64,000 bases of DNA, from positions 2,170,001-2,234,000 of the forward strand of contig OY759225.1 in the NCBI GenBank assembly GCA_963662175.1, read 5' to 3'. The notes under the pieces are model-generated. The model saw nothing but the letters and a program-made list of their open reading frames with translations. It did not search any database and had not been told where the DNA came from. Below are positions 54,011 through 64,000 of this stretch, in pieces (the first letter of the stretch is position 1; each line of letters begins with the position of its first letter). The translations under genes were made by a program, and so were the position numbers. This DNA comes from Aradus depressus. Lineage: Eukaryota > Arthropoda > Insecta > Hemiptera > Aradidae.

Positions 54011-54803
54011 ATAAAATATATAACATTTAATGTTGGCCATAAACATATTTGTTACACCATTCTCTTTCTGTAACTGTCCGGATAAATGACGCTTATTCCA
54101 CAACCTTTTTCCAAAAATATAACAAAAATTCTTCTAACAGAATAAATTAAATTTGTTTTCCTTTACCGTCAAAAAAATAGATAAGAAAAGTAATAAAGAA
54201 TTTCAAATGCACCCCCCCCCCCCCCCCCCCTCCATTTTCTTTATATTAATGACAAAAACAGTTAATAAGGTAAATGTAAAGCTGAGAAGAGAGTGAGCGG
54301 CCTTGGCTTCTCTAGTTGATTTGTTGTCATTATCGATTTCCTTGGAAATCGAAACTTTTTGACCTTAGACTGCTATAAGTGTTCCTATCACTTTTTCAAA
54401 TAATAATAAAGAAAATAAATAAATAAAAATACAATAAAGTATAAAACAGTGATATTTAAATGTTGTATGTAGCGGGGAGGGGTATTTAATATGTCAGAAA
54501 ATCTACGTTGAGTTTTCATCGGATTACATGTTTTCCGCAGCCGAAATTGAACAATGGGAAAAAAGCTGATAAAAATGAAATCCAGAGATCGAGTATAGCT
54601 AGTAAGATTTTTGAAGATGTGATTTTACTCAATATTATATATAAAATAAGTTTTTCCATCACAATTTCCTCATTATGTTTCATTATGGTTGGGGAGGTTA
54701 GGACGAGGTGCGAGTAACATAACCTGACACGGACCACGACAAAGGGAGGCTGCCTCACCCGCGACATGACGGTGGGGCGAAATGAGCGATAGTGGTAATA
54801 AAA
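54011..54803. other. Unassigned DNA with a C run
   Basis: C run at about 54212-54231. 54505-54720 includes a DR1 scrap (GTTGAGTTTTCATCGGATTA). No gene. Confidence 0.4.
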
Positions 54804-55345
54804 TTTAGAAACTGCTATTGTTATCGGTTGCTGGTATCTATTATTACAAACTTTTACTGGTATATCTATAAACCTGGTTTCGACCCCCCCCCCCCCCTCC
54901 CCCCACCTTCACCTCTCTAGGCCTGCACTCTATCTGTGAGATCTGTAAAACAAAACTAATCAGTAGAAGAAGCTATATAAAATCTACATAGAAATTTAGA
55001 AACTGCTATTGATATCGGTTGCTGATATCTGTTGTTGCGAACTGCTACTGGTATATCTATAAACCTGGTTTCGACCCCCCCCCCCCCTCCCCCCACCTTC
55101 ACCTCTCTAGGCCTGCACTCTATCTGTGAGATCTGTAAAACAAAACTAATCAGTAGAAGAAGCTATATAAAATCTACATAGAAATTTAGAAACTGCTATT
55201 GATATCGGTTGCTGATATCTGTTGTTGCGAACTGCTACTGGTATATCTAAAAACCTGGTTTCGATCCCCCCCCCCTTCTCTAGGCCTGCACTCCATCTGT
55301 GAGATCTGTAAAACAAAACACAAATCACTAGAAGAAAATCTAGCT
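54804..55345. repeat. ~190-bp tandem repeat, three units
   Basis: TTTAGAAACTGCTATTG starts units at about 54804, 54995 and 55185. Each has a C-rich tract after CCTGGTTTCGA and then CTAGGCCTGCACTC. The third unit has lost the CCCCACCTTCACC segment. Copies are highly similar. Confidence 0.93.
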
Positions 55346-56519
55346 AAAAATTTAAGATTCATTTTATAAAAAAGGATTGTGTTTGGGAAACAGGATGTAA
55401 CGGTGCGACCAGAGCAGCAAGCGGACTGCAATACATAACGGAACAGCTCGTCGCGAAGGCCGGTTGAGTGGCTTAACGTGCGGACTGGCGTTGCAAAATA
55501 AAATTAACTTATTTGCCTGGAGTTCAAGAAGGTATAGGTGAAGTTATCTAATCCATGTTAAAGTTTCACAGGTATTTCATATTTTCACCTATTAATTTTC
55601 AACCAAATCAGTCAAGGTGAATAGAATAGGGGGAGGGGGAGGGGCTTATCTGAAAACAATTCACAACTCTCTCAGCGAAAACACATAGCTGATTAATTCT
55701 CATTAAGTAAGTGCATTGTCGGTGATGCACCTTAGACTTTATGCAACGGCAAAATAAGTGTTCCTGCAAGGAGCTCTCTGGAACACCAAGGGTATTGCAT
55801 TTACGTAAAAGCAATAACTGTAAGGAAATATTTACAAAAATATATAAAATATAAAAACAAGAAACGTCCGTTGTCCATATCGCATAATCATGTATACAAT
55901 TTCGTGTCGATATATTCGTTCTATCGGGAGTTATCGTGTTCACAGACTGGAAATTTGTAATCCATTTTTGGAATTAAATTTACTGATGAATTACGCCAGG
56001 GAAGTAAATGTAGTGTGTAGCGAATACTAGCAACATGTGAGGAACCCTTAGCACAGAACATGGTCAAGGGTATGTAAACATGGTACAAAACATAGCAGTG
56101 CAGTAACAGCGACTATAAACACAAAGGGGTGCCTTATCCAACATGAGATATAACAAGTGATGTGGCAACCAACATAACACACAGTCTGACTGTGGAGCAA
56201 CACAATATGTTTTATTAATTTTACTTTTTAATTAAGGATACAATAGAGAGATCTCATTAATAAAAGTGAGTTTGAAACCGATTGTAGGTTAATTTGGATA
56301 TAATTACCACATGTCAACATCATGTATGTTACATATGTATGATAAGTTTGTAGTTGAAAGGTCAATAAGTGTATAAGTATCAAAATATGTTGTTGTATTT
56401 TACAAATAGCTATTTACAACTGTATACAAATAAATATAAGCAAATGTGCTAATAAAGAGGTAATGGCAATGTCAAAATGTCAAGAGGGGAGAAATCACCC
56501 AGTGGTGACACTCCCTAGT
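55346..56519. other. DR1 pieces and unassigned DNA
   Basis: 55510-55740 plus DR1 (AAGGTATAGGTGAAGTTATC; TGCATTGTCGGTGATGCACC). 55880-55990 minus DR1 (TTTCGTGTCGATATATTCGT). 56000-56519 is unassigned; it may include the 3' end of the jockey relic to its right. Confidence 0.45.
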
Positions 56520-56549
56520 CACTGATATCTCATTTGTATCTAATCACTG

Positions 56550-57027
56550 TCACTGCTGCTGCTCAGGAGGTTTCTAGGCCATTGGCGCTTAAGGCGTCGT
56601 TAGAAGGGAAAATATTTTTTTATATTTGGATTTAGCGACTTCAGTGACGAAAGGTAAGTTAAGGTCAGTGGGAAGATTTATTTTACGAAGGATTTTGGAT
56701 TGAAAGGATTAGATTCGCTGGAGATTGGAATCCTTGGCAGAACCCTAGAGTTGTATATAAGTCGTTTTGTTGTCAAAGTTAGTTTGGATGTTTTGTCTAG
56801 TAGTCTTAGTAGTTAGTACTAAGTTTATAACGTCTGTTCATGTCTTGTCTTTTCAGTCTCATGTGAGGATTCCAAGTTAGTCGTTTATCGAGTATGAGGC
56901 CTAGATAGCGGACTTCGTTTTTTAAGGGAATGGGATTTTTGTTAAGGTACACTGGAGGGCAGGTATATCTTCGACGATGTGAACTGATTTCGTGTCGTTC
57001 ACCTTCACTCTCCACTTTTTGTACCAA
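56550..57027 (-). pseudogene. Jockey-type LINE reverse-transcriptase relic (C-terminal part)
   Basis: The minus frame from 57027 reads CPPVYLNKNPIPLKNEVRYL then GLILDKRLTWNPHMRLKRQD. This is the IxxNxxxIPxxxxVRYLGxxLDxxLTWxxH block of jockey-clade reverse transcriptases. After a stop and frame changes come LLDKTSKLTLTTKRLIYNS, FQSKILRKINLPTDLNLPFV and EVAKSKYKKIFS. These match the segments that normally follow, but the WTYGIQLWG region between them is missing. Several stops show it is dead. Upstream polymerase domains are absent, as in a 5'-truncated copy. Confidence 0.85.
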
Positions 57028-57204
57028 AAGTGTAGTATCAAAATATAGAATGTGAACCAGAGGGAATTTCCGAACGAGACTGAACGTAAACCACTCGAAT
57101 GGACCGCAAATTAGAACAAGAAGTGAGATCAGAAAACGGAAGTTACATTTCCATGTATTTATTTAGTCATACAGAAATAAAATACGTTGTCTTTCTATAG
57201 TTGT

Positions 57205-57350
57205 ATTTCCAGCCAGAACCGGGTTTCAACGCAACTGCGTCATCATCAGTGGCAAATCCCAGTCGTACAGTGTAGAGTCTAATGAAACACTGAGATGTGC
57301 CACTGACGATGACGCAGTTGTGTTGAAAACCGTTTCTGGCTGGAAATAAA
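57205..57350. ncRNA. Inverted pair of hammerhead-like motifs
   Basis: Two ~48-bp arms (TTTCCAGCCAGAACCGGGTT at the left; AACCGTTTCTGGCTGGAAAT at the right) pair around a ~50-nt loop. Each arm, read outward, carries CTGA(T/C)GA, T, a GACGC/GCGTT stem, then GAAA: minus strand about 57249-57222, plus strand 57303-57328. GCCA before the core pairs with TGGC after it as stem I in both. Stem III is short and imperfect. The frame at 57226-57423 is incidental. Confidence 0.55.
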
Positions 57351-57435
57351 TTGTGGGAAGACGTCTTTTGTTTATATGAGAAATCTCATCCCAAAGCATC
57401 TTTACTACCAGATCATTAGACATACCTAGATTTTC

Positions 57436-57700
57436 TACTAGACAGCCTAATTAAGCACATTTCTACGTACTTAGACATAAGTAGATATGGTTAATCTACT
57501 ATATTGTCTTATTAGACGAATTTTTGACGTATTTAGTCATCTTTAGACATGATTAGTCTATTATACAGTCACATTAGATACATTTCGACTTATTTAGTCA
57601 TAATTCAACATAGTTATTCTACTAAACAGCCTTATTAGATACTTTTTCAAGTGTTTAGTCATAATTAGACACGGTTATTCTATGTAATCATATTTGACAG
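57436..57700. repeat. ~61-bp diverged tandem repeat, about four units
   Basis: CTACTAGACAGCC, CTACTATATTGTC, CTATTATACAGTC and CTACTAAACAGCC begin units at about 57436, 57497, 57558 and 57618. Each unit contains TATTAGA and TTTAGTCAT-like sequence. Old array. Confidence 0.8.
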
Positions 57701-58081
57701 ATTCATAAATAATATAACTAATACTTTGTGGCAAAAAAGAACTTGCAAAGGATTAGAATAAAAATTTAGAAATTCGATAACTTGTAAGTACATATGCGAA
57801 ACGAAAATTTTGATGTTCAAAAATGTTTGTTTGAGAAATTCATAGTCAAGAAGCCGGAAAAGTAAGCAACAGCTATGGAAAAAATGTCTTTAGTTTAACA
57901 ACTTCCTGTCCAAACTGACTCACATTTCAGTAACAACTTCCGTTATACGATAAATGGTTCCAGAAAGCCCCCATGGAGGGAGCCTAGTTCACATCCTCCA
58001 GTTCATCTCAGAATGACCTCTATACTGTCTGTATCTGTGTAAAGGTCACACGTTACCTCTACAAAGTCAAATTTGATATTT
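57701..58081. other. No recognised feature
   Basis: AAGGTCACACGTTACCTCTA near 58053 recurs diverged near 58352 (AAGGTCACACATGACCTGTA), on the other side of the SINE. Nothing coding. Confidence 0.4.
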
Positions 58082-58268
58082 GATAGTTATTGTGACTCAT
58101 GCCCGGTCTTTAACTACAAGGTCATATCGCCTACTACCATAACGCTCTTTTGTCACTGTGGTGGACATGACATGAGCCCGATTCTATTGTGGGAGTCCTA
58201 AATTTTTATTCACCTAGAATCCCCGAAGGACGGCATGCTTAAGTTTATTTCACCTTATTACCTCCAGA
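58082..58268 (-). mobile_element. SINE-A copy, 5' part missing and internally deleted
   Basis: TAGTTATTGTGACTCATGCC through CTCTTTTGTCACTGTGGTGG, then a deletion to CCCCGAAGGACGGCATGCTT AAG. Confidence 0.85.
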
Positions 58269-58504
58269 AAGCCGTCATGAGGACCGCCTTCCTCCCCATA
58301 CTCGTATCTATCTTACTTGGAGAATGTCTTGTACATTACCTGTTTGAGCCACGATAAAGGTCACACATGACCTGTACAAAATCAAATTTGACCTTGAGAT
58401 TTACTTTAATATTCCCATTGCCATGCGTGATCACGGTCCCCGCAAGGACGCAAAATGCGCCCATCCGCTTCTGGGGCGAATCCTTCCTTCTCCACTCCCT
58501 TAAA

Positions 58505-58905
58505 TCGGGAAAAGTCGATGGTGAATCACCGGCAGTGTAATTCCCCGTAAGAATTAACCAAGTTTTCTCTCTTCTTCATAAATCAATTTACCGATTCGGT
58601 TGAAAATTCATTATATCGATAGTTATAAGGCTGTTTGAGTCATCCCCCCCCCCCTTCTCATCGGCCGATTTGGCTGAAAAGCATGATTTTTTTTCAAATA
58701 AAAAACAAATCGGCTTTTTAATTTTTCACAATGTTATTTAAGTTTTCCTAGTTCTCCATAAAAAAATTGCTGAAAAGTTTTAATTTTTTATCTAGGGGGG
58801 GTAAAAATAGGGGGGCCCCACATTTGCAATCACTTAGGGCCCCGCAGAAGCTTAATCCGCCACTGCTGGGGAAATAAAAAGTATAAATATATGCATTCTT
58901 CGGGA
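58505..58905. repeat. DR1 copy and a hAT right-end remnant
   Basis: 58505-58700 minus DR1 (GGTGAATCACCGGCAGTGTA, CATCGGCCGATTTGGCTG). 58790-58860 holds GGGGGGCCCCACATTTGC and ends GCTTAATCCGCCACTGCTG, a typical hAT terminus (CAGTGGCGGATTAAG in reverse). The matching left end is missing. Confidence 0.6.
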
Positions 58906-59098
58906 GGTATCGAGTTTGTCAATTTGGACATAAAACAGGTATCGAGTTTGTCAATTTGGGCATAAAAAACAGGTATCGAGTTTGTCAATTTAGGCATAAA
59001 ACAGATATCCAGTTTGTCGATTTGGGCATAAAACGGATATCGAGTTTGTCAATTTGGGCATTAAACAGGTATCGACTTTGTCAATTAGAACATAAAAC
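58906..59098. repeat. 32-bp tandem array, six units
   Basis: AGGTATCGAGTTTGTCAATT TGGGCATAAAAC repeats six times with moderate divergence. The 62-codon frame over it is an artefact of the repeat. Confidence 0.92.
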
Positions 59099-60728
59099 AT
59101 ACAATATAAGAAAAATATATATTGACAAACATTTAAAGGAATAGAGAATGGAAAATTTGATTTTACAACGTAACTGTTGTTCTAAAATACGACGACCTAC
59201 GACAATAGATGTCACGTCAGTTGTAATAAGCATCGTACACTAAAGATAACACCAACTTCCACAAAATAGCTACGTGTCAACAAATTTAGTATTTCGACAG
59301 AACTTTCAGACTGTTCTACTTCGAACGAGAAATTGATCAATTCATCAGAATTTCAAACCTGTGTTGTCGTTCATATGAAGTTATATTTTTGAAAACATGC
59401 TAAACATTGAATTTCTAACTGATTACACAACTTCCCCTATACATCAATATAACTGAGGAAATAAAACTTATAATATTATACTCAGAATTATACAATAAAT
59501 AAATATATTTTTTATAATACCTAGCAGCAGCCGACATTCCCCCTTCACGGCCAGACAATTTGAGATTTCAAATATAAAAGTTTAAACACTACAAATACAC
59601 AGCCATGTTTATATTTTAAAAGTAAGTCAAATTTTCGAAACATTTCAGTCAAATTTGGTAAACCCCACATGATTTGGGGCAATAAATAGGTTAATTTGAT
59701 AAACCACAATAATTATATTTAATTCTAAAAAATAATGCGAAAATATGTTTTTTTTAAATAAATCCTATCTTGCTTACAAGAGAATTGTCTACTTCTGTTT
59801 GGAAATATAAATTGGCCCTTATTTTTAACGTTGAATCAAAATAGACTTAATGTTTTTGCTCAAGAATGTTATAATCTAACAACCAGAAATATGGAAACAA
59901 ATCTAATGAAATTTACTATCATAATTGCAAAAACATACATTATTTTCAAGTAATAAGGATGCACAGAAATTAGGGATTTCAATTATTCCCTGCAGCTATT
60001 TTCAGAGTGAATTATTCGTATTATGTATTGAATAAATATAACAAAATTATATTTTTGTCAAAAATACATTTATGTTATTGATGTTTAATCGATAGAATTA
60101 ATAAACGTCAAAAGTATTGTGTGAAGATAAGACTAATGTTTTTAAAGGAAAAATAAGGCTATTTTCAGAGATGTTTTCGGCAGAGATCTTGTGGAAGTTC
60201 ATTGTGAATACTACTGAATAAAAACTTAGAACGAGAAAAAAATGCCACTATATTTATATAAAATACACAATATATTTCGCTAGTTAGAGCATTGTCAAGT
60301 GTACAGGATACAGACTTATGACTATTTTCATTTTAAGGAAAAAACTGCTATTTGGAAATTAACATTACATCCTAATTGTTGATTATAAATACATTTAACA
60401 ACTCGGCCAACACAATACAATATTATTAATGAGTTGTAATCAATAAAATTGATTATTTTATATATTGTGTAGATGATGAAAACAGTTAGGAACCATGACC
60501 TCAAGGTCTGTAAAAAGGTACATAGAGAATTAACCTTGCAAAGACTACATTTTATTACGTGGATTTTCCATTTTTCGAAAAGGTTACATTTCTTTTTCCT
60601 TTAGTAGATAAAGACATTTTTGTTTGCTAACTTCGTTTTTAGGTTTATACACAATGGAAAATCCTCTCTTTGTGATAGAAATAAATGTTTTCGAGTATGT
60701 TTTTATAATTTTATAAATATTAACGTAC
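59099..60728 (-). other. AT-rich DNA, presumed start of fem-1 intron 1
   Basis: It lies directly downstream of the fem-1 exon donor on the minus strand. A DR1 end is seen at 59410-59465. No second ankyrin exon was found here or further left, so intron 1 is long or the next exon escaped me. Confidence 0.5.
60225..60310 (-). mobile_element. Retroelement tail with a degenerate hammerhead-like core
   Basis: On the minus strand: TTGACAA, TGCT-CTAACT-AGC, GAAA, then ATATATTGTG and an AT-rich tail. The core departs from CTGANGA at two positions, so this is a relative of the other motifs or a separate tail type. Confidence 0.4.
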
Positions 60729-60788
60729 CTTTAAGCGACGAAGTTTACCATCCCTGGCAGCATTGTACACCACATTCTTGAAATCCAT
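60729..60788 (-). CDS. Fem-1: FEM1A/C-type protein, first coding exon
   Basis: Twenty codons, MDFKNVVYNAARDGKLRRLK, end exactly at AAG|GTACGT, a strong splice donor in phase 0. From known families, this matches the N-terminus of FEM1A/FEM1C proteins (M-D-L-K-T-A-V-F/Y-N-A-A-R-D-G-K-L type). It forms the start of the first ankyrin repeat; FEM1B differs here. FEM1 proteins are substrate receptors of cullin-2 ubiquitin ligases that recognise C-terminal degrons, with seven or more ankyrin repeats and a TPR-like region. The remaining ~600 residues lie to the left, beyond this exon, and were not found in this window. The ATG context is AAATATGG. An upstream ATG eight bases before it opens a 21-codon frame that overlaps the exon. 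The call rests on 20 residues plus the donor. Confidence 0.78.
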
Positions 60789-61180
60789 ATTTGCATATTA
60801 TTATAGACTACACAGAACTAAGTAGAAACAATATTGACTTTATATACTTTTTCTAATTATACAAGTATGTTTTTCTGACTTGGATGAGATAAAAACAAAT
60901 GATATAATTATTTATTGATAACAGCACTTGTGGTTGCCTACCGTACCACAGCTCTTTGCCGCGGAGGAACAACAAACCAACAACAAGACAGCTGGTGCTC
61001 GACTGGTCACTGAGCTCAAACACAAAACAAAACATGGCGCCGAGGGGGTGGGGGTAAACCAAACCGAGATGTTAGTGTCAAGGTCTCCCGCTAGATGTCA
61101 CTACACAAGACTGGCCTTGGTCGCTTCGCGCGAGACCGCCAACTTCCGCCCGCTAGATTACCAGAAGGAAGAGATTTTCT
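60789..61180 (-). promoter_or_regulatory. Probable fem-1 5' leader and promoter region
   Basis: Upstream of the fem-1 start the DNA becomes GC-richer with several CG dinucleotides (about 60950-61160), unlike its surroundings. Minus-strand motifs include GGCGCCATGTTTTG, GCGGAAGTTGGCGG (ETS- and E2F-like) and CTCGCGCGAAG. TTTCTACTTAG near 60819 could be a splice acceptor for a leader intron. Overlapping frames exist on both strands (60928-61284 plus, 61062-60853 minus) but neither looks like a protein. Transcription start not determinable. Confidence 0.45.
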
Positions 61181-61650
61181 ATCCTAGAGCTTTGTTCTCA
61201 ATTTCAATTTTATTTTTAGGAATTTTCACGTTTCCAGATATAATTTTCAGCAAAATTGATCAAACGGAAGAATTAAGTAGATAATGAATTTTTCTAAAAT
61301 TCTAGTATAAGTATTGAGAAGTCCCTGGGGGTAATAAGACCTATTTACATTCAAATCGGTAGTGGGAGAGGGAGAACTTAACTGTACTTTTTCTACTGTT
61401 CTTTGAGTCTCCCTCATATGATCATATGGTAAAAGAACTGCCATATGAATAATAATTGTATGCAGTGGGTAAAATAAGTATTGGCAGAATAGGTGGAGTC
61501 TCTTGGGTTGGTATTGAGAAAAATGTTATTGACTTCCAAAAGCAGCAGACTGCTACTTAAATTTAAAAATAACAGGTTAACATATTACAGTGTATACTAA
61601 CTTTCAGTTGATATAACCTGTTATTCTATGAACTATGGCCAACCCAACCA
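61181..61650. other. DR1 scrap and unassigned DNA
   Basis: 61235-61400 has DR1-like pieces (ATAATTTTCAGCAAAATTGA, GGGAGAGGGAGAACTTAACT). The remainder is unassigned. Confidence 0.4.
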
Positions 61651-61700
61651 GACTGCTCTTTCGTCGCTCTGGTGGACATGAGCCCGACTCCACTATGGGA
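61651..61700 (-). mobile_element. SINE-A scrap
   Basis: CTGCTCTTTCGTCGCTCTGG TGGACATGAGCCCGACTCC only. Confidence 0.75.
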
Positions 61701-62833
61701 AGAAGGGTTAACTTAATACAATTGTTTTTTGAAATTTCGCCCTTTTTCCGAGTTCGTCGACTGAATTTAAAATAAAACAATTCAACGAATCAGATTTTAA
61801 GGAATCCAATAAAAAAAAAAAAAAGGGCACGCGCTAACATCATGAATTTGATTATAAAGTGTTTTTCAAAAAATATAAGGATTAGGTGCCGTAAGTTTCA
61901 CAAAAAATTTGTATTTCTGGTCAACAATCATCTCATGAAGTTGATCCTGCCTACAAACAGTGTTACATTTGTGTTTTCGAAAAATATTAGAAATTGCAGC
62001 CTCAAGACCGACCTGTGTTCCAAGTTTCCTGGTCGACTATTTTTGTTAAAACCAACCTAAAGATATCGTTACGTTTGGTTGATATCAGCGAAGCTAGTTG
62101 AAGCCTATCTACTGACTTAGCTCCAGTGAAGTGATTTTCAGAAATATAATGAATCGATGCCACGAGATTAAACAAAAATACTTATTTCTCGTCGACTCTC
62201 GTCGAAACTCTCTTTCCAAATTTAATTACAGATCACTAGCTAAAACTTGAAGCGAACGCCTGGTCTCAGAATGCATAGTAAAACTCGAGGAAAAATGTGT
62301 TTTCCCAAATATGGGGCATAACTCCATGCATATGGTTTTTGATATTTATTATTTTTTCCCCAATAATCTACTTCATTCCTACCAAAACAATTATCATGCA
62401 TTGTTTATAAGGCAAAAAAAAAAAAAAAAAAAACATGTGTGCAGTTCACACGCGGTAGAAGTGAAACCTTCAGAAAACGAAACTGCGAGAGAATGAGACG
62501 AATGCAGTATCAGGAGTGGGATAATTATAGGGTTTATTTATTATAATATTGGTATCAAGTTTAAAAATTATTTTATATTTTATTATTCAAACTCCATGTT
62601 TTTAATTTCAACAAATGACACGAGTGGCTTATGGTAACTAAAGTATGACATAAATGTTTCCTTAATAAGTTCTTAAAAGTCTAAAAAAATTCACAATTCC
62701 AAATTTTTTGGAGGGAGAGGAGGAGGCGATGGAATTTTTCATGATTATCCTTTTTGTGTCGCAAGACTAGAGAAGAAGCATTATCGGCAACTTTTTTTTC
62801 TCTTCACTTTCAGTTACAAGAAGTCCTTATGTT
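61701..62833. repeat. DR4 repeat region, left part
   Basis: 61970-62100 (TTCGAAAAATATTAGAAATT, GTTTCCTGGTCGACTATTTT) and 62230-62395 (AAAACTTGAAGCGAACG, GGGCATAACTCCATGCATAT) have counterparts at 63304-63600. An A run lies at 62415-62432. Frames here are not credible. Confidence 0.7.
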
Positions 62834-63030
62834 GTTAAAGCGTAGGGCTTTGGTCGCATGGTCTCACCTTGGTTTGCGGGTTCGAATCCCGTCCGGGAGT
62901 GAGTTTTATTTCGTAGATAAAACTTCCTCCCGGGGCCATGGATGTCGTAAATAATTAGGTAAAACACCATTATAAGAGTCATAGCTAATATGCATTGTAC
63001 ATAAGGCCTAAATGAAATGAAATTAAAAAA
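62834..63030 (+). mobile_element. SINE-B copy with perfect 13-bp target duplication
   Basis: GCGTAGGGCTTTGGTCGCAT, B box GCGGGTTCGAATCCCG, CCTCCCGGGGCCATGGATGT, ending in an A-rich tail. AAGTCCTTATGTT occurs at 62821-62833 and 63031-63043. The 66-codon frame at 62754-62954 runs over it and is an artefact. Confidence 0.94.
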
Positions 63031-63289
63031 AAGTCCTTATGTTAGTAATTCAAACAGATGACTAAATAAAACAACTGTTATATATGTATAGATAAGACAA
63101 TAGTGTCGCTTTTTCGTTTCATCGAGTTTCAAATCACAACGGTGCTAAAGAAGTTTTCACTTCAAAAAAAAAAGTGGAGCTAACTTCATATATCCCAATC
63201 TTCAAATTTCTCGCTTTTTAACGGTTTATAGACTCAATATTTGTTAAAACTGATAGAGAACTACAGGATTATCTGAATCCTACACAAAA

Positions 63290-63905
63290 ATCGAAATAAA
63301 AATGTGCTTTCGAAAAATATTAGAAATTGAAGCCTCAAGATCGACCTGTGATTCAAGTTTCCTGGTCGACTATTTTTGTTAAAACCAACTTGAAGATATC
63401 ATTTATCGTTACGAATGGTTGATATCAACAAAGCTAGTTCACTAACTAAAACTTGAAGCGAACGACTAGTCTCAGTAAAAAAAAAAAAATCATAGAAAAA
63501 CTCCGAATAAAAATGTGTTTTTCCAAATATAGGGCATAACTCTATGCATTTGGTTTTTGAAATTTCTTACTTTTTCCGTAATAATATACTTTATTTCTAC
63601 CAAAACGGTGTTGAAAACACAGGACTAGTTGAATCAAATCCAAGATGAGAAATGTGTTGTCCAAAGAAGCGGCGTTAACTCCATGCCTTTTGGTTTCGAT
63701 ATTTATTAAAATTTTCGTATCAATCTATTTTGTTCCTACCAAAAAGATATTGAAAACATTGACTAGATGATCTTTTCGCAAATCTCAGATGAGAAGTGTG
63801 TTGTCCAAATAAGCGGCGTTAACTTAATACGTTTTGCTGAATATCAATGGAGCTAGTTCAAGTATCTTCCTTTTTCCGAAAGCTTCTACGATCACTATTT
63901 AAGAC
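63290..63905. repeat. DR4 repeat region, right part
   Basis: 63304-63478 repeats 61970-62250. Then three diverged units carry AAATGTGTT-TCCAAA, GGCATAACTC or GGCGTTAAC, TTTGGTTTT and TTCCTACCAAAA, near 63505, 63640 and 63785. This is probably an old satellite-like or tandemly repeated transposon segment that may continue beyond the window. Confidence 0.7.
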
Positions 63906-63924
63906 TTGAAGATACCCTGGTCTC

Positions 63925-64000
63925 TCATTTGAGGGGGAGCAAAAAGTTAATTGATTAATTCATTCTGGGGAAGTTATTCTATTTATTTTAATTGGAAAAT
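63925..64000 (+). repeat. DR1 right end at the window edge
   Basis: TTTGAGGGGGAGCAAAAAGT TAATTGATTAATTCATTCTG GGGAAGTT, the usual DR1 right terminus. Confidence 0.85.

Noticed and set aside
60928..61284. 118-codon plus-strand frame as a gene
   Set aside because: It lies in the CG-richer fem-1 upstream region and runs on into DR1-like sequence; no similarity recognised.
62834..62910. SINE-B head as a tRNA gene
   Set aside because: Same reasons: repeated element with 13-bp target duplication and A-rich tail.

Overview
The window looks like gene-poor, repeat-saturated nuclear DNA of an arthropod, most likely an insect. The signs are an AT-rich base composition, a split gene with a GT splice donor, decayed jockey-type retrotransposons, tRNA-derived SINEs with target-site duplications, many short hAT, pogo/Tigger, Tc-type and Harbinger-like DNA elements, and SINE tails made of TTAGG-like repeats (the arthropod telomere motif). 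The species cannot be settled from the sequence. Almost every open reading frame is a by-product of repeats.

The one convincing host gene is on the minus strand near the right end. A 20-codon first coding exon at 60788-60729 starts MDFKNVVYNAARDGKLRRLK and ends at a clean AAG|GTACGT donor. It matches the N-terminus of FEM1A/C-type ankyrin-repeat proteins. A GC-richer leader and probable promoter lie at about 60820-61180. The rest of the gene must lie to the left; I found no second exon, so much of the window may be its first intron or intergenic DNA.

Three dispersed families make up most of the sequence. SINE-A is about 330 bp, with a tRNA-Ala-like head and a CCTAACCTAACC or AACTAACT tail. 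It has about 30 full or partial copies, many with 10-14 bp target duplications. DR1 is an ACTTCCCC-bounded element with a terminal hairpin and internally repeated ~120-bp modules, in dozens of copies on both strands and often serving as a landing site for other elements. SINE-B is about 200 bp, with two clean copies. Smaller families include DR2 (four copies), DR3 (two inverted copies sharing an in-frame 42-codon block) and DR4 (right edge).

Layout: 0-9 kb has SINE-A, DR1, a 385-bp MITE and a hAT-like element. 9-13.7 kb has two hAT elements, an assembly gap and a tandem duplication. 15-16.3 kb has a Tigger-like element and a hammerhead-like motif. 18-25 kb has simple repeats, another Tigger-like remnant, SINE-B and SINE-A. 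26.9-29.4 kb has a SINE-A split by a hammerhead-bearing insertion, a 76-bp hairpin satellite and a chimeric SINE. 31-35.7 kb has nested stem-loops, an endonuclease relic and DR3. 37-40.2 kb has a Mutator-like insertion and 37-, 24- and 135-bp tandem arrays. 44-47 kb has a 69-bp amplification inside a SINE, a Tc-like MITE and a Harbinger-like element inside a SINE. 51.8-59.1 kb has DR3, further arrays, a jockey RT relic and paired hammerhead-like motifs. 60.7-61.2 kb has the fem-1 exon and promoter; 61.8-64 kb has DR4 and SINE-B.

The most interesting signal is a recurrent hammerhead-ribozyme-like core (CTGANGA, a short GNRA-capped stem, GAAA, a palindromic stem III, and pairing stem I flanks) in the tails of small retroelements. 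One tail of this family is fused directly to the SINE-A tRNA head.
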